The notes: generated by a model not told the origin, from the letters alone. A DNA stretch of 64,000 bases from Prosapia bicincta (GCA_036971475.1 JBAIZL010000002.1:355633082-355697081), one strand, 5' to 3'. Positions 47,687-60,249 are shown, numbered from the stretch's first letter. Numbers and translations are program-made.

Positions 47687-47847
47687 GGTGAACCCAACAA
47701 CAGTAGAAGAGCGAGTGAAGATCGCAGATAACTCGGCTCCTATATATAGAGAAATGAAGCCACGCCCAATGACGTCAATACACACATTGACGTCAATTCA
47801 CAAACACCTGATCTAAACAATTACTCAGATTCCTTTGCCTTTGTTCA

Positions 47848-47882
47848 CCTGTCTGTCGATAAAATCTATCGGAAACGTCGGA
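47848..47882 (+). ncRNA. Degenerate hammerhead-like motif
   Basis: CTGT is followed by the hairpin CGATA-AAATC-TATCG, then GAAACGTC. The CTGANGA box is lost, but stem II and the GAAACGTC segment remain. Confidence 0.35.
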
Positions 47883-47944
47883 ACTGCGAATTTATGGACT
47901 GCAGAAAGAACGGATTTACTGCAGATAGTAACTATTCATTTATA

Positions 47945-48048
<104 letters not shown>

Positions 48049-48395
48049 ATTACGAGGTCTGTTCAAAAAATACGCGGAGTGAGGTCATAAATAAATATAC
48101 CTTATTTGGAAGATATTTGCCAGTTTTAATTAATTTGACTCTCATTAAATCCATCGATATAATTTTGTTGAAATGTTTGAATTAATTGCTCACAAAGTTA
48201 CACCCACTGTACAGTTTAATTAAAAAAAGTCAGTTATACCTCTAATGCGATGGCTTATGCCTTGTTATAACAACTATTTTTATTCTTGTTTGTAATAATT
48301 CTGTTTGGAATTTTCCAACAAATTTACGTTCTAGGGTTTTATGAAAGACAATTGAACAACATATCACCATCTAGGAAAAGTGACTTCTGTCGTTT

Positions 48396-49262
48396 CATCC
48401 AGCAAACACCAGAGACCTACTTGTCCATCGTACAAAAAGCACCTATCTTCGGTCATTTCACCCCAACAAACAGCAGCGACCTGTCTACGTTACATAAATC
48501 AACTGTTTTTGGCCATTTCACCCAGCAAGCATCAGAGACCTGTCCACCGCACAGAAAGCACCTGTCTGGCCATTTCGTCCAGCAAGAATCAGAGACCTAT
48601 CCACCGCACAGAAAGCACCTGTCTTTGGCCATTTCGTCCAGCAAGAATCAGAGACCTATCCACCGCACAGAAAGCACCTGTATTTGGCCATTTCATCCAG
48701 CAAGCATCAGAGACCTGTCCACCGCACAGAAAACACCTGTCTTTGGCCACTTGATCGAGCAAGCATCAGAGACCTGTCTACCGCACAGAAAGCACCTGCC
48801 TTTGGCCATTTCATCCAGCAAGAATCAGAGACCTATCCACCGCACAGAAAGCACCTGTCTCTGGCCATTTCGTCCATCAAGAATCAGATATCTATCCACC
48901 GCACAGAAAGCACCTGTCTTTGGCCATTTCATCCAGCAAGCATCAGAGACCTGTCTACCGCACAGAAAGCACCTGTCTTTGGCCATTTCATCCAGCAAGA
49001 ATCAGAGACCTATCCACTGCACAGAAAGCACCTGCCTTTGGCCATTTCATCCAGCAAGAATCAGAGACCTATCCACCGCACAGAAAGCACCTGTCTTTGG
49101 CCATTTCATCCAGCAAGCATCAGAGACCTATCCACCGCACAGAAAGCACCTGTCTTTGGCCATTTCGTCCAGCAAGAATCAGAGACCTATCCACCGCACA
49201 GAAATCACCTGTCTATGGCCACTTGATCGTGCAAGCATCAGAGACCTGTCTACCGCACAGAA
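48396..49262. repeat. 59-bp tandem array inside the mariner
   Basis: About 14.5 units; the interval between successive CAGAGACCT marks is 59 bp, with one 57-bp unit. A unit contains CCACCGCACAGAAAGCACCT, GTCTTTGGCCATTTC and CAGCAAG(C/A)ATCAGAG. Because 59 is not a multiple of three and the unit lacks stops in all three + frames, a 330-codon frame (48,286-49,278) runs through and cycles the three readings. I do not regard it as a real gene. Confidence 0.95.
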
Positions 49263-49363
49263 CCTAACCTGGTTCTGAATAGCATATTGGTTATATTTTA
49301 AGATATAATTTCAATCCAATCCAGAAGTTATCTTTAGTTCCTCGAACGTCTTATCGGGTGGGA

Positions 49364-49530
49364 TCGACGTGCAATGTGGTGGGTCAGGGATGGACTTGCA
49401 ATGTGGTGGGTCAGGGATGGACGTGCAATGTGGTGGGTCAGCGATGGACGTGCAATGTGGTGGGTCAGGGATGGACGTGCAATGTGGTGGGTCAGGGATC
49501 GACGTGCAATGGGGTGGGTCAGGGATGGAC
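49364..49530. repeat. 27-bp tandem array inside the mariner
   Basis: Six units with exact 27-bp spacing of GCAATGTGG (49,371; 49,398; 49,425; 49,452; 49,479; 49,506). The unit reads GTGCAATGTGGTGGGTCAGG plus GATGGAC. As 27 is a multiple of three, frames are periodic (for example CNVVGQGWT). Confidence 0.97.
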
Positions 49531-49744
49531 GATATCATACGTTGCAGGTGCCATACGTTAGTTGCAGTGTGTCGTCATGTTGACCGGTCACATTTGTCAT
49601 TAGGCAGTGATTGTCACCTTTTACCTCGTTTATACTTGAAAAGACACCGTCTGCTTAGCAGGTGTTTGACACTGTGCTCTCTCCAACAGCAACACAGTCC
49701 TCCTTCACGAGATGCAGAGTTACAATCTCTGCCCAACTGGTAAT

Positions 49745-50540
49745 TTTGTAAAATGATCTGGGTCTCCTTAAAAGTACTCTCCTCCCCAACGCACATACTT
49801 ATCTCATTGATGTTTCCAATTGGTAAAACAGTTCTGGTACGCTTCTTTGTGATGGCGTTAAACTCCTTCGTCGCATTTGCCTTAATCTCCGAAATCGTTT
49901 CAAATCTTCTTTGTTTGAGGTGTATTTTGAGTTTTGGGAATAAGAAAAAGTCACAAGGAGCAAAGTCAGGTGAGTGGGGGGGATTGGTAAAGAACAGTGA
50001 TCGAGTGTTTGGCCAAACACTCACGAGTTCTGAGTGCTGAGTGAGCTGGAGCGTTGTCGTGATGGAAAAACCAGTTAACACTTCTCCATAGTTCTGGCCT
50101 TTTGCGTCGGAAAGCGTCCCTCAGACGTTTCAGTACTTCAATGTAGGTAATCTGGTAGACTGTAGAACCTTCAGGGTAGTCGTAGTGAACAACACCCTTA
50201 GCATAAAAAAAAACTGTCAGCATCACCTTGACATTCGACCGAACTTGGCGAGCTTATTTGGGTCTTGGGGACGTTTGACTGACCCATTTTGATGATTGGA
50301 CCTTCGTTTCAATGTCGTAACCATACACCCATGATTCATCACCGGTTATAATTCTTGACAAAAAGTTCTCATCTTCATTTGAACGATCAAGCAGTTCCCG
50401 ACAAGCCCGGACGCGATTGGCTTTTTGGTCGTCGGTCATCAGGCGTGGCACAAATTTCGCAGCGACGCTGTGCATCTTCAATTTTTCGGTCAAAATCTCG
50501 TAACAAGATCCAACTGATAACCTACACTCTGACACCAAGC
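49745..50540 (-). pseudogene. mariner transposase (DD34D type), frameshifted
   Basis: On the minus strand the pieces run in order: CRLSVGSCYEILTEKLKMHS, ITGDESWVYGYDIETK (first catalytic Asp), KWVSQTSPRPK, then a frameshift, VFFYAKGVVHYDYPEG, RRKRPELW, FFHHDNAPAHSAL (second Asp), a further frameshift, PDFAPCDFFLFPKLK (third Asp) and RRFETISEIKANATKEFNAI. All three catalytic Asp of the DD34D triad are still visible, along with the WVPHEL-equivalent region's downstream neighbours. The N-terminal HTH region upstream of CRLSVG is truncated. At least two frameshifts (near 50,255 and 49,970-50,020) break the protein. The C terminus ends beside the 27-bp array. Confidence 0.9.
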
Positions 50541-50623
50541 GGATTCTCCTACTAACTAGCTACTACAAACTAATTTGAGCCGCGTAATTCAAACCGTCGG
50601 CGTATTTTTTGAACAGACCTCGC

Positions 50624-50624
<1 letters not shown>

Positions 50625-50690
<66 letters not shown>
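50625..50690. repeat. (TA)n microsatellite, right flank of the mariner
   Basis: About 65 bp of TA. With the tract at 47,945-48,047 it suggests the mariner landed inside one long TA repeat. Confidence 0.95.
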
Positions 50691-50694
<4 letters not shown>

Positions 50695-50696
<2 letters not shown>

Positions 50697-51235
50697 CACA
50701 ATTCTTAGTCGTTTAAGAATAATAATTAATTAAATTTAATGAATTATATTATTTTTGTATGGGAAAACTTCTTTTCGCAAGAGGGACAAGACATGCAATA
50801 TACTTGTTTCTTCCATTTGGATTATCATATTATATGATTACAATATATTTTTATGTTATGTGGTAGAACAGATGATTTTATGTTATAGGGGTTGTGGTAG
50901 AGCAGCTGTTTATGGTATGTTACCTTAATAATTTTATTTGCAGTTTTTTAATAAAAAGTAACTAAAAAAATTATTTTCTTTTGACCTCAGTAGAAATTGC
51001 CTTTAAACAATGGTTTTATAATAATTGTAGGAGATGGAGATGGAACCCGATGGACTTCCAGCAGCAAACATTACAAGAAATGAAGCTTTACATACATCTT
51101 TAAGTCAAATTCAACCAAATCCGATGACGTCTTAGCGTATATCTAATATGACTAACATATCTAAGACAGGCCAAAGCGAATATAATATCTCATACCCTAG
51201 ACAATTGCCAATGTTATCATACATTACGAAAAAGA
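50695..51235. other. Unassigned stretch left of the hAT fragment
   Basis: AT-rich; may contain the lost N-terminal part of the following hAT fragment, but no motif is legible. Confidence 0.4.
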
Positions 51236-51239
51236 TCCC

Positions 51240-51700
51240 AATAAACACTAAGGACAAAATTGATGACACACTATTGAAAAAGACTTTTAACCTTTTATTG
51301 TTGCTGAAATTTAAGGATTAAACGAAATTGTTAAAGAACTGAATCCTTCTTATGATTTGCCATACAGAAACACATATCGAAAACATTGATACCAGCGAAG
51401 TGTGAAGAATGCATTCATACTAGACCCTACTAAAAATGCAATTGCAAACACAGTTAGCGTGTGTCTTACAACTGACACATGAACCTCAATTAATACTAAT
51501 AGTTTTATGACAGCCACAGCTCATTTCATTAATGATGAATTTGAAATGAGTTCTGCATTGTCACAGAGTGCTTAATTATCTAACAGGCAAACTAGTCAGA
51601 ACTTGGCAGACGAATTGAAGAAATTAGAATTAGATTGGAAACTGAAAAACAAAATTGTAATGAGAAGATCGACATACTCTGAGAATATGCAGTAGGCTAT
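51240..51700 (+). pseudogene. hAT transposase fragment (ZBED-like)
   Basis: Read across frames the segment gives VKELNPSYDLPYRNT, then SVCLTTD, stop, TSINTNSFMTATAHFINDEF, then QTSQNLADELKKLELDWKL and KNKIV. This follows the ZBED1/4/6-type hAT core (L.P.Y.LPSR.T...; CLTTD.WTS...F..VTAHFID..F; LA..L......W.L..K). The first catalytic Asp region (LTTD) is kept. Several stops and frameshifts are present. It is a different hAT lineage from the one at the left window edge. Confidence 0.7.
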
Positions 51701-51725
51701 AGACATACCAGCAACATAACGAAAG

Positions 51726-52031
51726 ATGTTAAGGACTTGTTGCAGTGGAAACACTTTATTCTTGTTGAATAGGCGAGGCCATTCACTGGGGGATTCAGGT
51801 CAAGTAGGAGCAATTAGATTAACACAACTATATAATATAATTAACAGAAGAAGCCCATTATCACTACTGGCGGCCACTACTATATACCTATCTATGTTGC
51901 GCAGCATACTCTTGTACGCTTCACCCGCCTGGGGCCATGCAGGCAACTCATACACACGCAGACTCCAGTTATTCCAAAACCAGGTTTTGCGAATAATCAC
52001 GAAGTACATTGGGCAAGTGAGACGGAGGTAA
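51726..52031 (+). pseudogene. Jockey-type LINE reverse transcriptase, C-terminal fragment
   Basis: The frame reads LTQLYNIINRRSPLSLLAAT, TIYLSMLRSILLYASPAWGH and YTRRLQLFQNQVLRIITKY. This is the thumb and post-RT region of Jockey-clade non-LTR retrotransposons, where the pattern LYP.L.....L....K..LY...LRP...YA.P.W...........QN..LR.I is common. The catalytic YADD part lies upstream and is absent. The fragment ends abruptly near an arginine-rich GQVRRR, 40 bp before a G run at 52,071-52,080. Confidence 0.8.
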
Positions 52032-52630
52032 CTGCCACGAGGGCTGGGCAGGTTTTGAAGACACAGACCGGGGGGGGGGGTGCATTCCGGTCAATATAGT
52101 GTTTATTTGAAGGATGTGAGGTAAAATTTGTTTTAAAATTTTATATAAAAACTGTAATAGCTTCAAGTGGAATAATTATAATGTAAAAAGCTACTTAAAA
52201 GTTACATTAGTTGCAACATAAAATATGTCAAATACAAACCCAAATACAAGTGATTTCTGTTGTTTTTCAGAACTTGAAAGCTGTACTTTTGTGTTCTTAC
52301 TAGTGTTTAAGTACTAGAAGAACTCACCATTATTAATTTTAAAAGAATTTCCGAAAAAAAATATTTAAGCATAAACTACTTAAATATTAGAGTATCATAA
52401 ATTCATGTTTTTTTGTTTTTTAATACGATTCAAACATTCCCAATATCCTTTTACATTTTTTCTGTAATTCAAACAATATACTTACCTATCTTTAACAATA
52501 AGCTAAAGCAACATAAAATGATTTCGAATAAGGTTATACCTTCTTCTTTAACCAAAAACTAATTAATTTTTACTTTCAGCTTATGAAGTTTTTCAAGATA
52601 ATAAATTGTTATCATTTAATAATGTTACAG

Positions 52631-52985
<355 letters not shown>

Positions 52986-53149
52986 CACAATTGAAACTAA
53001 ATCTGTTTATTTACGATATATTTTGGATTATTGTAACAATTTAAAAATACTAATTTTTATTTACTTATTAAACTTCGATATTACTTGCGACCAGACTTTT
53101 TGTTAACTAAAGGTTGATAAATTAAACTTAAAGGATACATTTTCGTCTT

Positions 53150-53310
53150 ACGATTTCTTCAGATTCGTATTTTTGCTGCTAGGATTGCTGCAGTTGTGCA
53201 TCTTAGGTACCAATTTTTGAAAGTTTTAGGAGCAATAATCTACAGCCAACAATCACCTGCAGACAAACTAGAATGCCATATGGACAGAACTATTAGAAAA
53301 TACATAAAAC

Positions 53311-53392
<82 letters not shown>

Positions 53393-54160
53393 AATATAAA
53401 AAAAAAACACAACAGATCTAGCAAACAAAATAAAGAACATTGAAATCCCTCATAACTCAACCCTAGCATCGTTTGACATTACAAACCTATTAACCAATAT
53501 CCCAGTGACAGAAACACTAAATATATTACAAGATAATCTAAGACTTAACAACCCTCCAGAAAAATCACAAAAGTAATCATATACATTTTGAACACCATTA
53601 TACAACATAACTACTTCACTCAAACAATCTCGCAGAAATAATCCTACAACACATAGAACAGAATAAAATCATAAATAACAACAAACACGCAGATAATATA
53701 ATATATTGTCACAGATATTAGACGACATTACAATACTATACCAAGGAAACATAAGACAATGCCAACAACTCAAAAAACATATAAACAAAATACACAAAAA
53801 TATCCAGTTCACTGCAGAATTTGAAAACAACCAAACATAGAATTTCTTAGACACCACCATTACAAAAAATCAAAACAAACATGAATTTATCATATAACGC
53901 AAGCCAACCATAACAGACACACTGACACACAACACATCAAACCACACAATGCAACATAAACACGCAGCATTCTAACATTTACTACACAGACTAAACAAGA
54001 TACCAATGTAAACAAATAACTACACAGAAGAACTAAACACAATCAAATATTTAGCTCACAAAAACTGATATGGAAATTATTTAATAAACAAATTACAAAG
54101 AAAAATACTCAACAATAATAGTAGCAACTACACAAACAACAAAAACATGAACTCAACAAA
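53150..54160 (+). pseudogene. Penelope-like element remnant (right arm copy)
   Basis: It is homologous to 8,730-9,800 in reverse. RT motif A is better kept than on the left: ASFDITNLLTNIPVTETLNI at about 53,470-53,530, with the catalytic Asp. The motif B region is deleted; KVIIYILNTI and YFTQTISQK remain near 53,570-53,630. The connector near 54,020-54,120 reads NTIKYLAHKN. A (CA)n tract at 53,313-53,392 interrupts the coding frame just upstream of motif A; it is absent from the left copy. The GIY-YIG part is not found on the right, where homology stops at about 54,160. Confidence 0.8.
53313..53392. repeat. (CA)n microsatellite inside the PLE remnant
   Basis: About 80 bp of CA. The left copy has ordinary sequence at this place (KQDKNTN), so the repeat arose after the arms separated. 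Confidence 0.95.
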
Positions 54161-54965
54161 TTCATCATCCTCATGTAGGCGTCAGTATTAACTGTTATCT
54201 CAAAGAAAATTGCCTCAACAATTCGTTCCCCTGACACGGCACACAAAACATTTTTTCATTCTTTGTATTGGATGTTCATGAAAGGCATGCGGGTTTAGGG
54301 CAAACTAATTCTTCCATTTTGGGTGATAGCATAACCTGCCTCACGAAACCATGCTTCATTTGTAGAAAAGAAATGAAATGGGTTTATTTCCCTGTCCGCA
54401 AACTTCTTAAGTGGCCAGTCACTCTTTTAACTATATCTGCTGGCTGAAGTTCATGAACAGTACTGATTCTGTTAGGCTTCAGTTTAAAAATGTGTAGAAC
54501 TCGTTGGCAAAATCTGCGACACACTTCATCTTGCTGTGATAAATCCTGAGTCAACTTACACGGACTATGTTCTGTACGATCTGCAATGTTTGGCTATTTT
54601 GGGCTTATTTCTCGATTTAATTACAATTTTACCCGTAATACCCCTCTTCTTTTTAACAACAATTGACCAACCTCTTGGCAGGAATAGTACTCTCTGGTTA
54701 TTTCTCACAACACTTCTCACTCATTTCATTAATTAACTGCTTCGGACATAGCACTCTACAATAAAATCTCTTTGTTCCATTGAATACGACGGCATTGTTC
54801 CAAATAACTATTTCACATGTGGTGTGTTGCTACGCTATTATTATCTTCATATTTTACGGTGGTAAGGGTGTCTCTTAATGCGACATAAGCATTAGAAAGT
54901 CACAGCTAAATTAAATAATACTTTTATATGTGCCACCCTGTATTGTTTATACACATTATAGTGTA
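54160..54965. other. Unassigned start of the right-arm insertion
   Basis: No match in the left arm. Short frames here lack recognisable motifs. Confidence 0.5.
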
Positions 54966-54968
54966 AGT

Positions 54969-55141
<173 letters not shown>

Positions 55142-55479
55142 TCTTTTCTTTTGTATGTAATTTATTTCTTATTTAATAAAAAAAAGTACAAATAGGTAGT
55201 GGAACCTTACCCTTTTGTTTGGGAGGATCTACGCTCTAACATGACACATTGTTTATTCAGTTCCTGTTTCACGACAACACTCTTATGTTCAAAACATAAA
55301 TTCAGTGTGAGTAAAGTGGAAACAAAAATACTTCAGGAGATGGATAAATATGCAAAACTAACAAAAAAAGGTTCATATAAAGATGGATCTGAAAATGCTT
55401 GAAATTTTGGTCTGGATTACAAATAAATACAATAAATATTTTTCTTAGTTTATTGGATTTTGGATAAATGTGTCATAGG

Positions 55480-55955
55480 GATTGTGGTACTCATTACAGT
55501 AATTCCGTGGTAATGGAAATAGGTAGAAACTATGTTATTGCATGGGCAGAGCACTTGCCTGTAATAAATCTAATGTAATTATAAAGATGGGATTGCCCAC
55601 CATGCTGTAGTTTCATTTGTGGCTGAAGTGTAAGGAGCATTAGTTAATTAGCAAATTAAAATATTAATATTTAAATCCATCAATAATAAAAAGCTTCAGG
55701 AATATCTGTTAATTTTACACAGTTGTTGAGTTGGCATCCATAAGTAAAACAAAGTAGTATGCACTAAAGTATCTAAACAAGTTGATGTCCCCTCCTGTTG
55801 TAGATGTCTTTAAATTGTCGAAAATTGTTTAGATTACAAAAAGTTAAAAAGAATATTTTCTCTATTATATAAACGATGTTTAAAAAAATGTTCATTTGGG
55901 ATTGATGTACCAACTACAGTTATTCCGTGGTAATGGAAATAGGTAGAAAATATAC
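55480..55955. repeat. Direct repeat pair near a Penelope insertion
   Basis: GTAATTCCGTGGTAATGGAA and ATAGGTAGAAA occur at about 55,499-55,530 and again, with one base changed, at 55,919-55,949. The continuation CTATGTTATTGCA of the first copy reappears at 57,973-57,986 right of the Penelope pair. Confidence 0.75.
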
Positions 55956-55989
55956 ACTTTTAAATGTTTGGAACTTGCCCATAGTAGCA

Positions 55990-57245
55990 CTTACTTATGT
56001 TTGTTGAGGACAGCCGTTTCGAGAGACGTGTCCCATTGTCAACTCAGACTGTAACTGATCTCAAGGTTTACGTAGGTTAGGGTGTAAGGGTGGTGGTGGG
56101 ATATTATGGTGGTGTGGGTGTATTTTGTGAGTATTAGGAGTTATGATGTCAAAAGGTGTGTGTGAGGTATAATGTAATTGTGTATTGAGTATGTGTGTAG
56201 GGTGTAGTTTGAAGTGTCTGTATATTCCGTATTGTTCGGTTTTGTATCGTTGGTTATTTCTGTGTTGTTTATGAAGAATTTGTTGGTTAGATGTTATGTA
56301 TATGTAGTCATGTTTTGTAGAGTTGAGATAATCGGCGAAGTTTGATTGGTAGTTATTGTTTGTTAGTGCTTTTATATGTTCTTGGTAACGTGTGTAGAAG
56401 GACCTCCCTGTCTGGCCTATGTAAAAACTAGGGCACGAACTGCAAGTTAGATTGTAAACTCCAGTGGTGTTGTAAATGTCATGAAATTTGTTGTTGGTTT
56501 AAATTGCTAATTGAAAATGTTGTGTGTGGAGTAAGCTATTTTGTAGTTGTATTTTCATAGTGTGTTGGTTAGATTGTGGGTGCTGGATGATCTGTATGGT
56601 ATTGATAGGTATTTTATGGGATTGTCCTGTTGTGTGTTTATATTTGGGTAATTAGGTTTATTTTTTAGGCGGTTGTATATTTTTTCAATCATTGTTGGGT
56701 TGTATCCGTTAGTTTGTGCTATATTTTTTATGGTTTTTAACTCCTGATTGTGTTCTTCTTCGTCTAACTCTGTTTTAAGCAGGCGATATATCGTGGTGTT
56801 GTAAGCGGCTAGTTTATGTTGGTGTGGGTGGTTTGAGGAGCTGTGAATGGTTATATTGGTACTAGTGGGTTTTCGGTTTAGGTTGAATTTATGGTTTGTT
56901 TGTCTGTTCGTTTAATTGTAAGATATAGGAAGTTGAGAGAGTTTTGTTGTTCTGTTTTGATGGTGTATGTTAGTTTTGAGTGTATGGAATTAAGGTGTTT
57001 TAGAAATATGTGTGCTCGGCCTGTGTTACCTTTATATAATGTTATGATATCGCCTACGTATCTGTACCAGTAAATTATGTTATCTGAGTATTTTATTGTT
57101 GTGTAAAATGTGGTTTTGTTCAATATGGTGTATGAATATTTCTGCTAAGATGCTAGCTATAGGGGAGACCTTTTTGGGTGTTGAATGTGTTATTGTAGGT
57201 GAAGTGATTTTGAGATGTGATTAATTTTGTAAGGTGGATGATTTC
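55990..57245 (-). pseudogene. Penelope-like element: RT core to GIY-YIG
   Basis: On the minus strand the motif B region reads IASILAEIFIHHIEQN in mixed frames near 57,120-57,165. Motif C reads WYRYVGDIITLYKG at about 57,030-57,075, with Gly in place of the first catalytic Asp of YVDD. Then comes SLNFLYLTIKR at about 56,905. GIY-YIG is well kept at about 56,395-56,465: GVYNLTCSSCPSFYIGQTGR followed by SFYTRYQEH. The tail reaches the terminus near 55,990, whose minus-strand sequence TCTCGAAACGGCTGTCCTC resembles PLE hammerhead-type ends. The MGSP part and the N terminus are missing. Confidence 0.85.
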
Positions 57246-57264
57246 ATCAATGTGTAAATATCTC

Positions 57265-57905
57265 ACAGCATTCCAGTTTAGTCTCTTTCGATATATCAAA
57301 TCTATACACAAACATCCCCATTTAAGAAACCATCAACATCCTCAAAAACATGCTTATAGACACAAATACGCCTCATACACACATTGACGAAATTATCCTC
57401 CTTACAAAATTATTCACATCTCAAAATTACTTCCCCTACAATAACACATTCTACAACCAAAGAATTGCCTACGTATGGGATCCCTCATAGCTAGCATCTT
57501 AACAGAAATATTCATACACCATATTGAACCAAACATTTTCCCCGATCATCTCAACTCCACAAAACATGACTACATATACATAACATCTAACCAACAAATT
57601 CTTCATAAACAACACAGGAAGTAACCAACCCTACACAACCGAACAATGCGAAATATACAGGCACTATAAACTACACCCTACACACATACTCAATACACAA
57701 TTACATTACAACTCACACACCTTTTGACATCATAACTCCTAATACTCACAAAATACACCCACACCTCCATAATATCCCACCCCTACCCTAACACCCTAAC
57801 CTACGTAAACCTTGAGATCAGTTACGGTCTGAGTTGAGAATAGGACACAATTCCAGAAACGGCCGTCCTCAACATATATAAGTAAGTGCTACTATAGGCA
57901 AGTTT
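57265..57905 (+). pseudogene. Inverted partial Penelope copy joined head-to-head
   Basis: On the plus strand motif A reads LVSFDISNLYTNIPI at about 57,275-57,320, with the catalytic Asp. KNMLIDTNTPHTHIDEI follows, then motif B debris ASILTEIFIHHIEPN. An internal deletion then joins it to STKHDYIYITSNQQILHKQH, the end of the GIY-YIG domain, and to the same terminus as its partner (CCAGAAACGGCCGTCCTCAA at about 57,851). It mirrors 55,990-57,245. The flanks GTAGAAA at 55,943 and 57,969 may be the target duplication of the whole pair. Confidence 0.8.
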
Positions 57906-58238
57906 GTAAATATTTATAATTGTTTAGTGAAAACTAGTAGCGCACGTGAAGAAGGATTCAAAAAATATGTAGAAACTATGTTATTGCAAACATACTTACA
58001 TTTAGTTGATCATGTTGGTTAATCTGCTTGATGTTTTGAAAATAATTTTAACATAAAACAGACTATAGTTGGGCTGTTTCCTTAAACATTTTTTTATATA
58101 GTTGAATATTTGCCATAAGTAGAGCACTGTTAGAAGTTGTAAAATCAATGAATCTTTATAATCCTTGAAAATGCTTACCAAGAACTCGATAGAATTTTGA
58201 AGATTATGATAAACTATGAAGATTGGTTATAGCACTCT

Positions 58239-58239
<1 letters not shown>

Positions 58240-58272
<33 letters not shown>
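58240..58272. repeat. Poly(T) run
   Basis: 33 T in a row; the reverse strand could be the poly(A) tail of a retroposed sequence, but no body is recognised. Confidence 0.9.
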
Positions 58273-58273
<1 letters not shown>

Positions 58274-60249
58274 GTTTACTATAAGGAATTTATTCCTACA
58301 TAATATTAAATTCACAATTATAAAGTTATGTAGCCAACTATGAAGGTATTTCATTTACCTTCTGGGATTCAGTCACAACTTAAATTTTGGGTTTTAGAAG
58401 CAAGAAATTATGATATTATAACGAAAAAGGACTTAATAAAAAACCTTCTGAAATCTGGAATTCATTGGTCATGAACAAAAATCACATTGGCAATAAACAA
58501 ATAATTATATATTTGTTTGAAATAAGTTACATATTTAATTGAATTCCTTTTTTTTAGGAATAAGCATTACTATTATTTTATTAATTGCTACTACAGAATA
58601 AATTTGTTGATGTTATTAAAATCTCTTAGTAGTATTATTAGTATATTAAAAATAATAATATTTATGTATGATAGTAGTTTATTAAGTATTTCATTATTAT
58701 AAAATACGTTTGTAAAACAATAGTTAATTAGGCTTTGTTTGATATTTTACCTACTTCATAATTTTCAGTTTATAAATAATAACAGAAATAACTGATGTAA
58801 AAAATAATTTTTATTCTTCAAAGTACTACAAAATTTAATATACAGTTAAAACCTACACTTCCTCTTTTCCTCATATGAATTTTTCACTCCCCCAAATACA
58901 GGAAATGGTTTCTAGATTTTAGTACATGCGATACAGAGTGAACTTGTTAAAGGCAGGGAGGGCAATATTAGTCTGATAACCAAATTCCAGACTGTCTTTT
59001 CTCTCTCTCATTACTAATACCAGCCTCTTGGTATTACTTTTTAGTTACATATTAACTAAAACAAGTAGTGTAGAAAGTTTTGCCTTTCCTAAGTGACTGG
59101 ATGTGAAAACGTTGTTACATGAGCAGAGGGATTCGTTTAATAATTAGTAAACAGTTTAGGTTTAAATTTTCTTGTAAAAAAACGTTACAAAAGAATAGTT
59201 TAGAAATCAATATAATTTATTAATATATTTTATATTTATAATGTAGTATTTCATTTCAGAATTTCCATCAGTTAGTTGAGTGCCACTTTAGAACATAATT
59301 CGTAATTTGGCTTCATGACTAGAAATACAAATAAAACCACAGTTTTTAATAGGCTACTCAGATCCCATCAATACTTTATTAGTATTAAACTACTTACTGT
59401 TTTATTAAAATAAATCTCAAGTATTGAATTCATGACATCTCAATAATGTTTTATTGGGATTTGAAATCATAACACAGTTGTTAGAATGTTGGACTTAATG
59501 TGTCATACTACTCATGTTGATTGTCATGCGGTCAATGTGATACTTGTTGCAATTCAATAGGCCCTCCTTTCCAATCACTGAACCTTAATTCCGACATACT
59601 ATACACAGATCAGAGGCAAACCTACAGAGACTATAATAATGTGCTGCTAGGCAGTTATGTTAGTATTCAGTTAGAAGTTTCTAACTCTTGTCCTCATGTT
59701 CACATGGAAGTTTGTATGAATTGTTCACACTCTCATGTATTAGTAGACCTATTATTTCTTTTTCATTAGGGTTTATTACACTAATACGCCTTTACCTGTC
59801 CATATTTGGATTACCAATAATGCCAGTTTAGGTATCTATGTCTGATGTTAATTAATTTCATTTCCCTACATTTTTATTTGTTTAAATTTACTTACAAACC
59901 AAGTTTGTAGCCTAATTATATACGTAGTAACTTAAATTTAACAATCATAATAACTGTTATTAAGAGTAATTTTTACGATATTGGACTTAAACAGATAGTT
60001 TCATTAACCCATTGAGTTTCCGTGTAAGCATATATCGTCGATAAATAGTCGAAAGAAATGTCCATTAGGAGGGATATATTGTGGTAAAGTGCCCAGATTG
60101 TGATATATCGTCAACATCATTTCATTGTGTTCATTTTGCACCTCAATCCCTAAAGTTGTGGGAAAGCATTTTCAGAAAGTAGGAAGAATGAGCAAATATG
60201 GTTTATTTTAAGAGTTTTAAAAGATTTGGTTAACTCTTATTAACTAACT

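Larger units (their letters stand above)
47560..47944. mobile_element. Head-to-head Penelope-type end pair with hammerhead-like sequence
   Basis: The left half on the minus strand reads CGAAACGTCGGAACTGCGAA, TTTATGGACTGCAGAA, then ATCCG; the right half repeats it on the plus strand (GGAAACGTCGGAACTGCGAA, TTTATGGACTGCAGAAAGAA). Each half runs outward into a TA tract. Both contain GAAACGTC, the GAAA-stem III-cleavage segment of PLE hammerheads. No RT remains. Confidence 0.7.
48053..50622 (-). mobile_element. Oversized mariner element with internal tandem arrays
   Basis: The terminal inverted repeats match over 22 bp (CGAGGTCTGTTCAAAAAATA then CG) at 48,053-48,074 and 50,601-50,622. Such ends are typical of mariner. 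TA sequence flanks both sides; the right side runs into a (TA)n tract. The transposase lies in the right part on the minus strand. At 2,570 bp it is about twice the usual 1.3 kb. The extra length is two unrelated tandem arrays (48,396-49,262 and 49,364-49,530) located between the transposase stop and the left TIR. Degenerate reading frames show it is no longer autonomous. Confidence 0.9.

Noticed and set aside
48286..49278. 330-codon frame as a gene
   Set aside because: It arises from a 59-bp tandem repeat without stops and cycles through three readings; similar frames exist in the other two phases.
49614..50081. 155-codon minus frame as an intact protein
   Set aside because: It is one reading of the frameshifted mariner transposase; the frame contains family motifs only in part.
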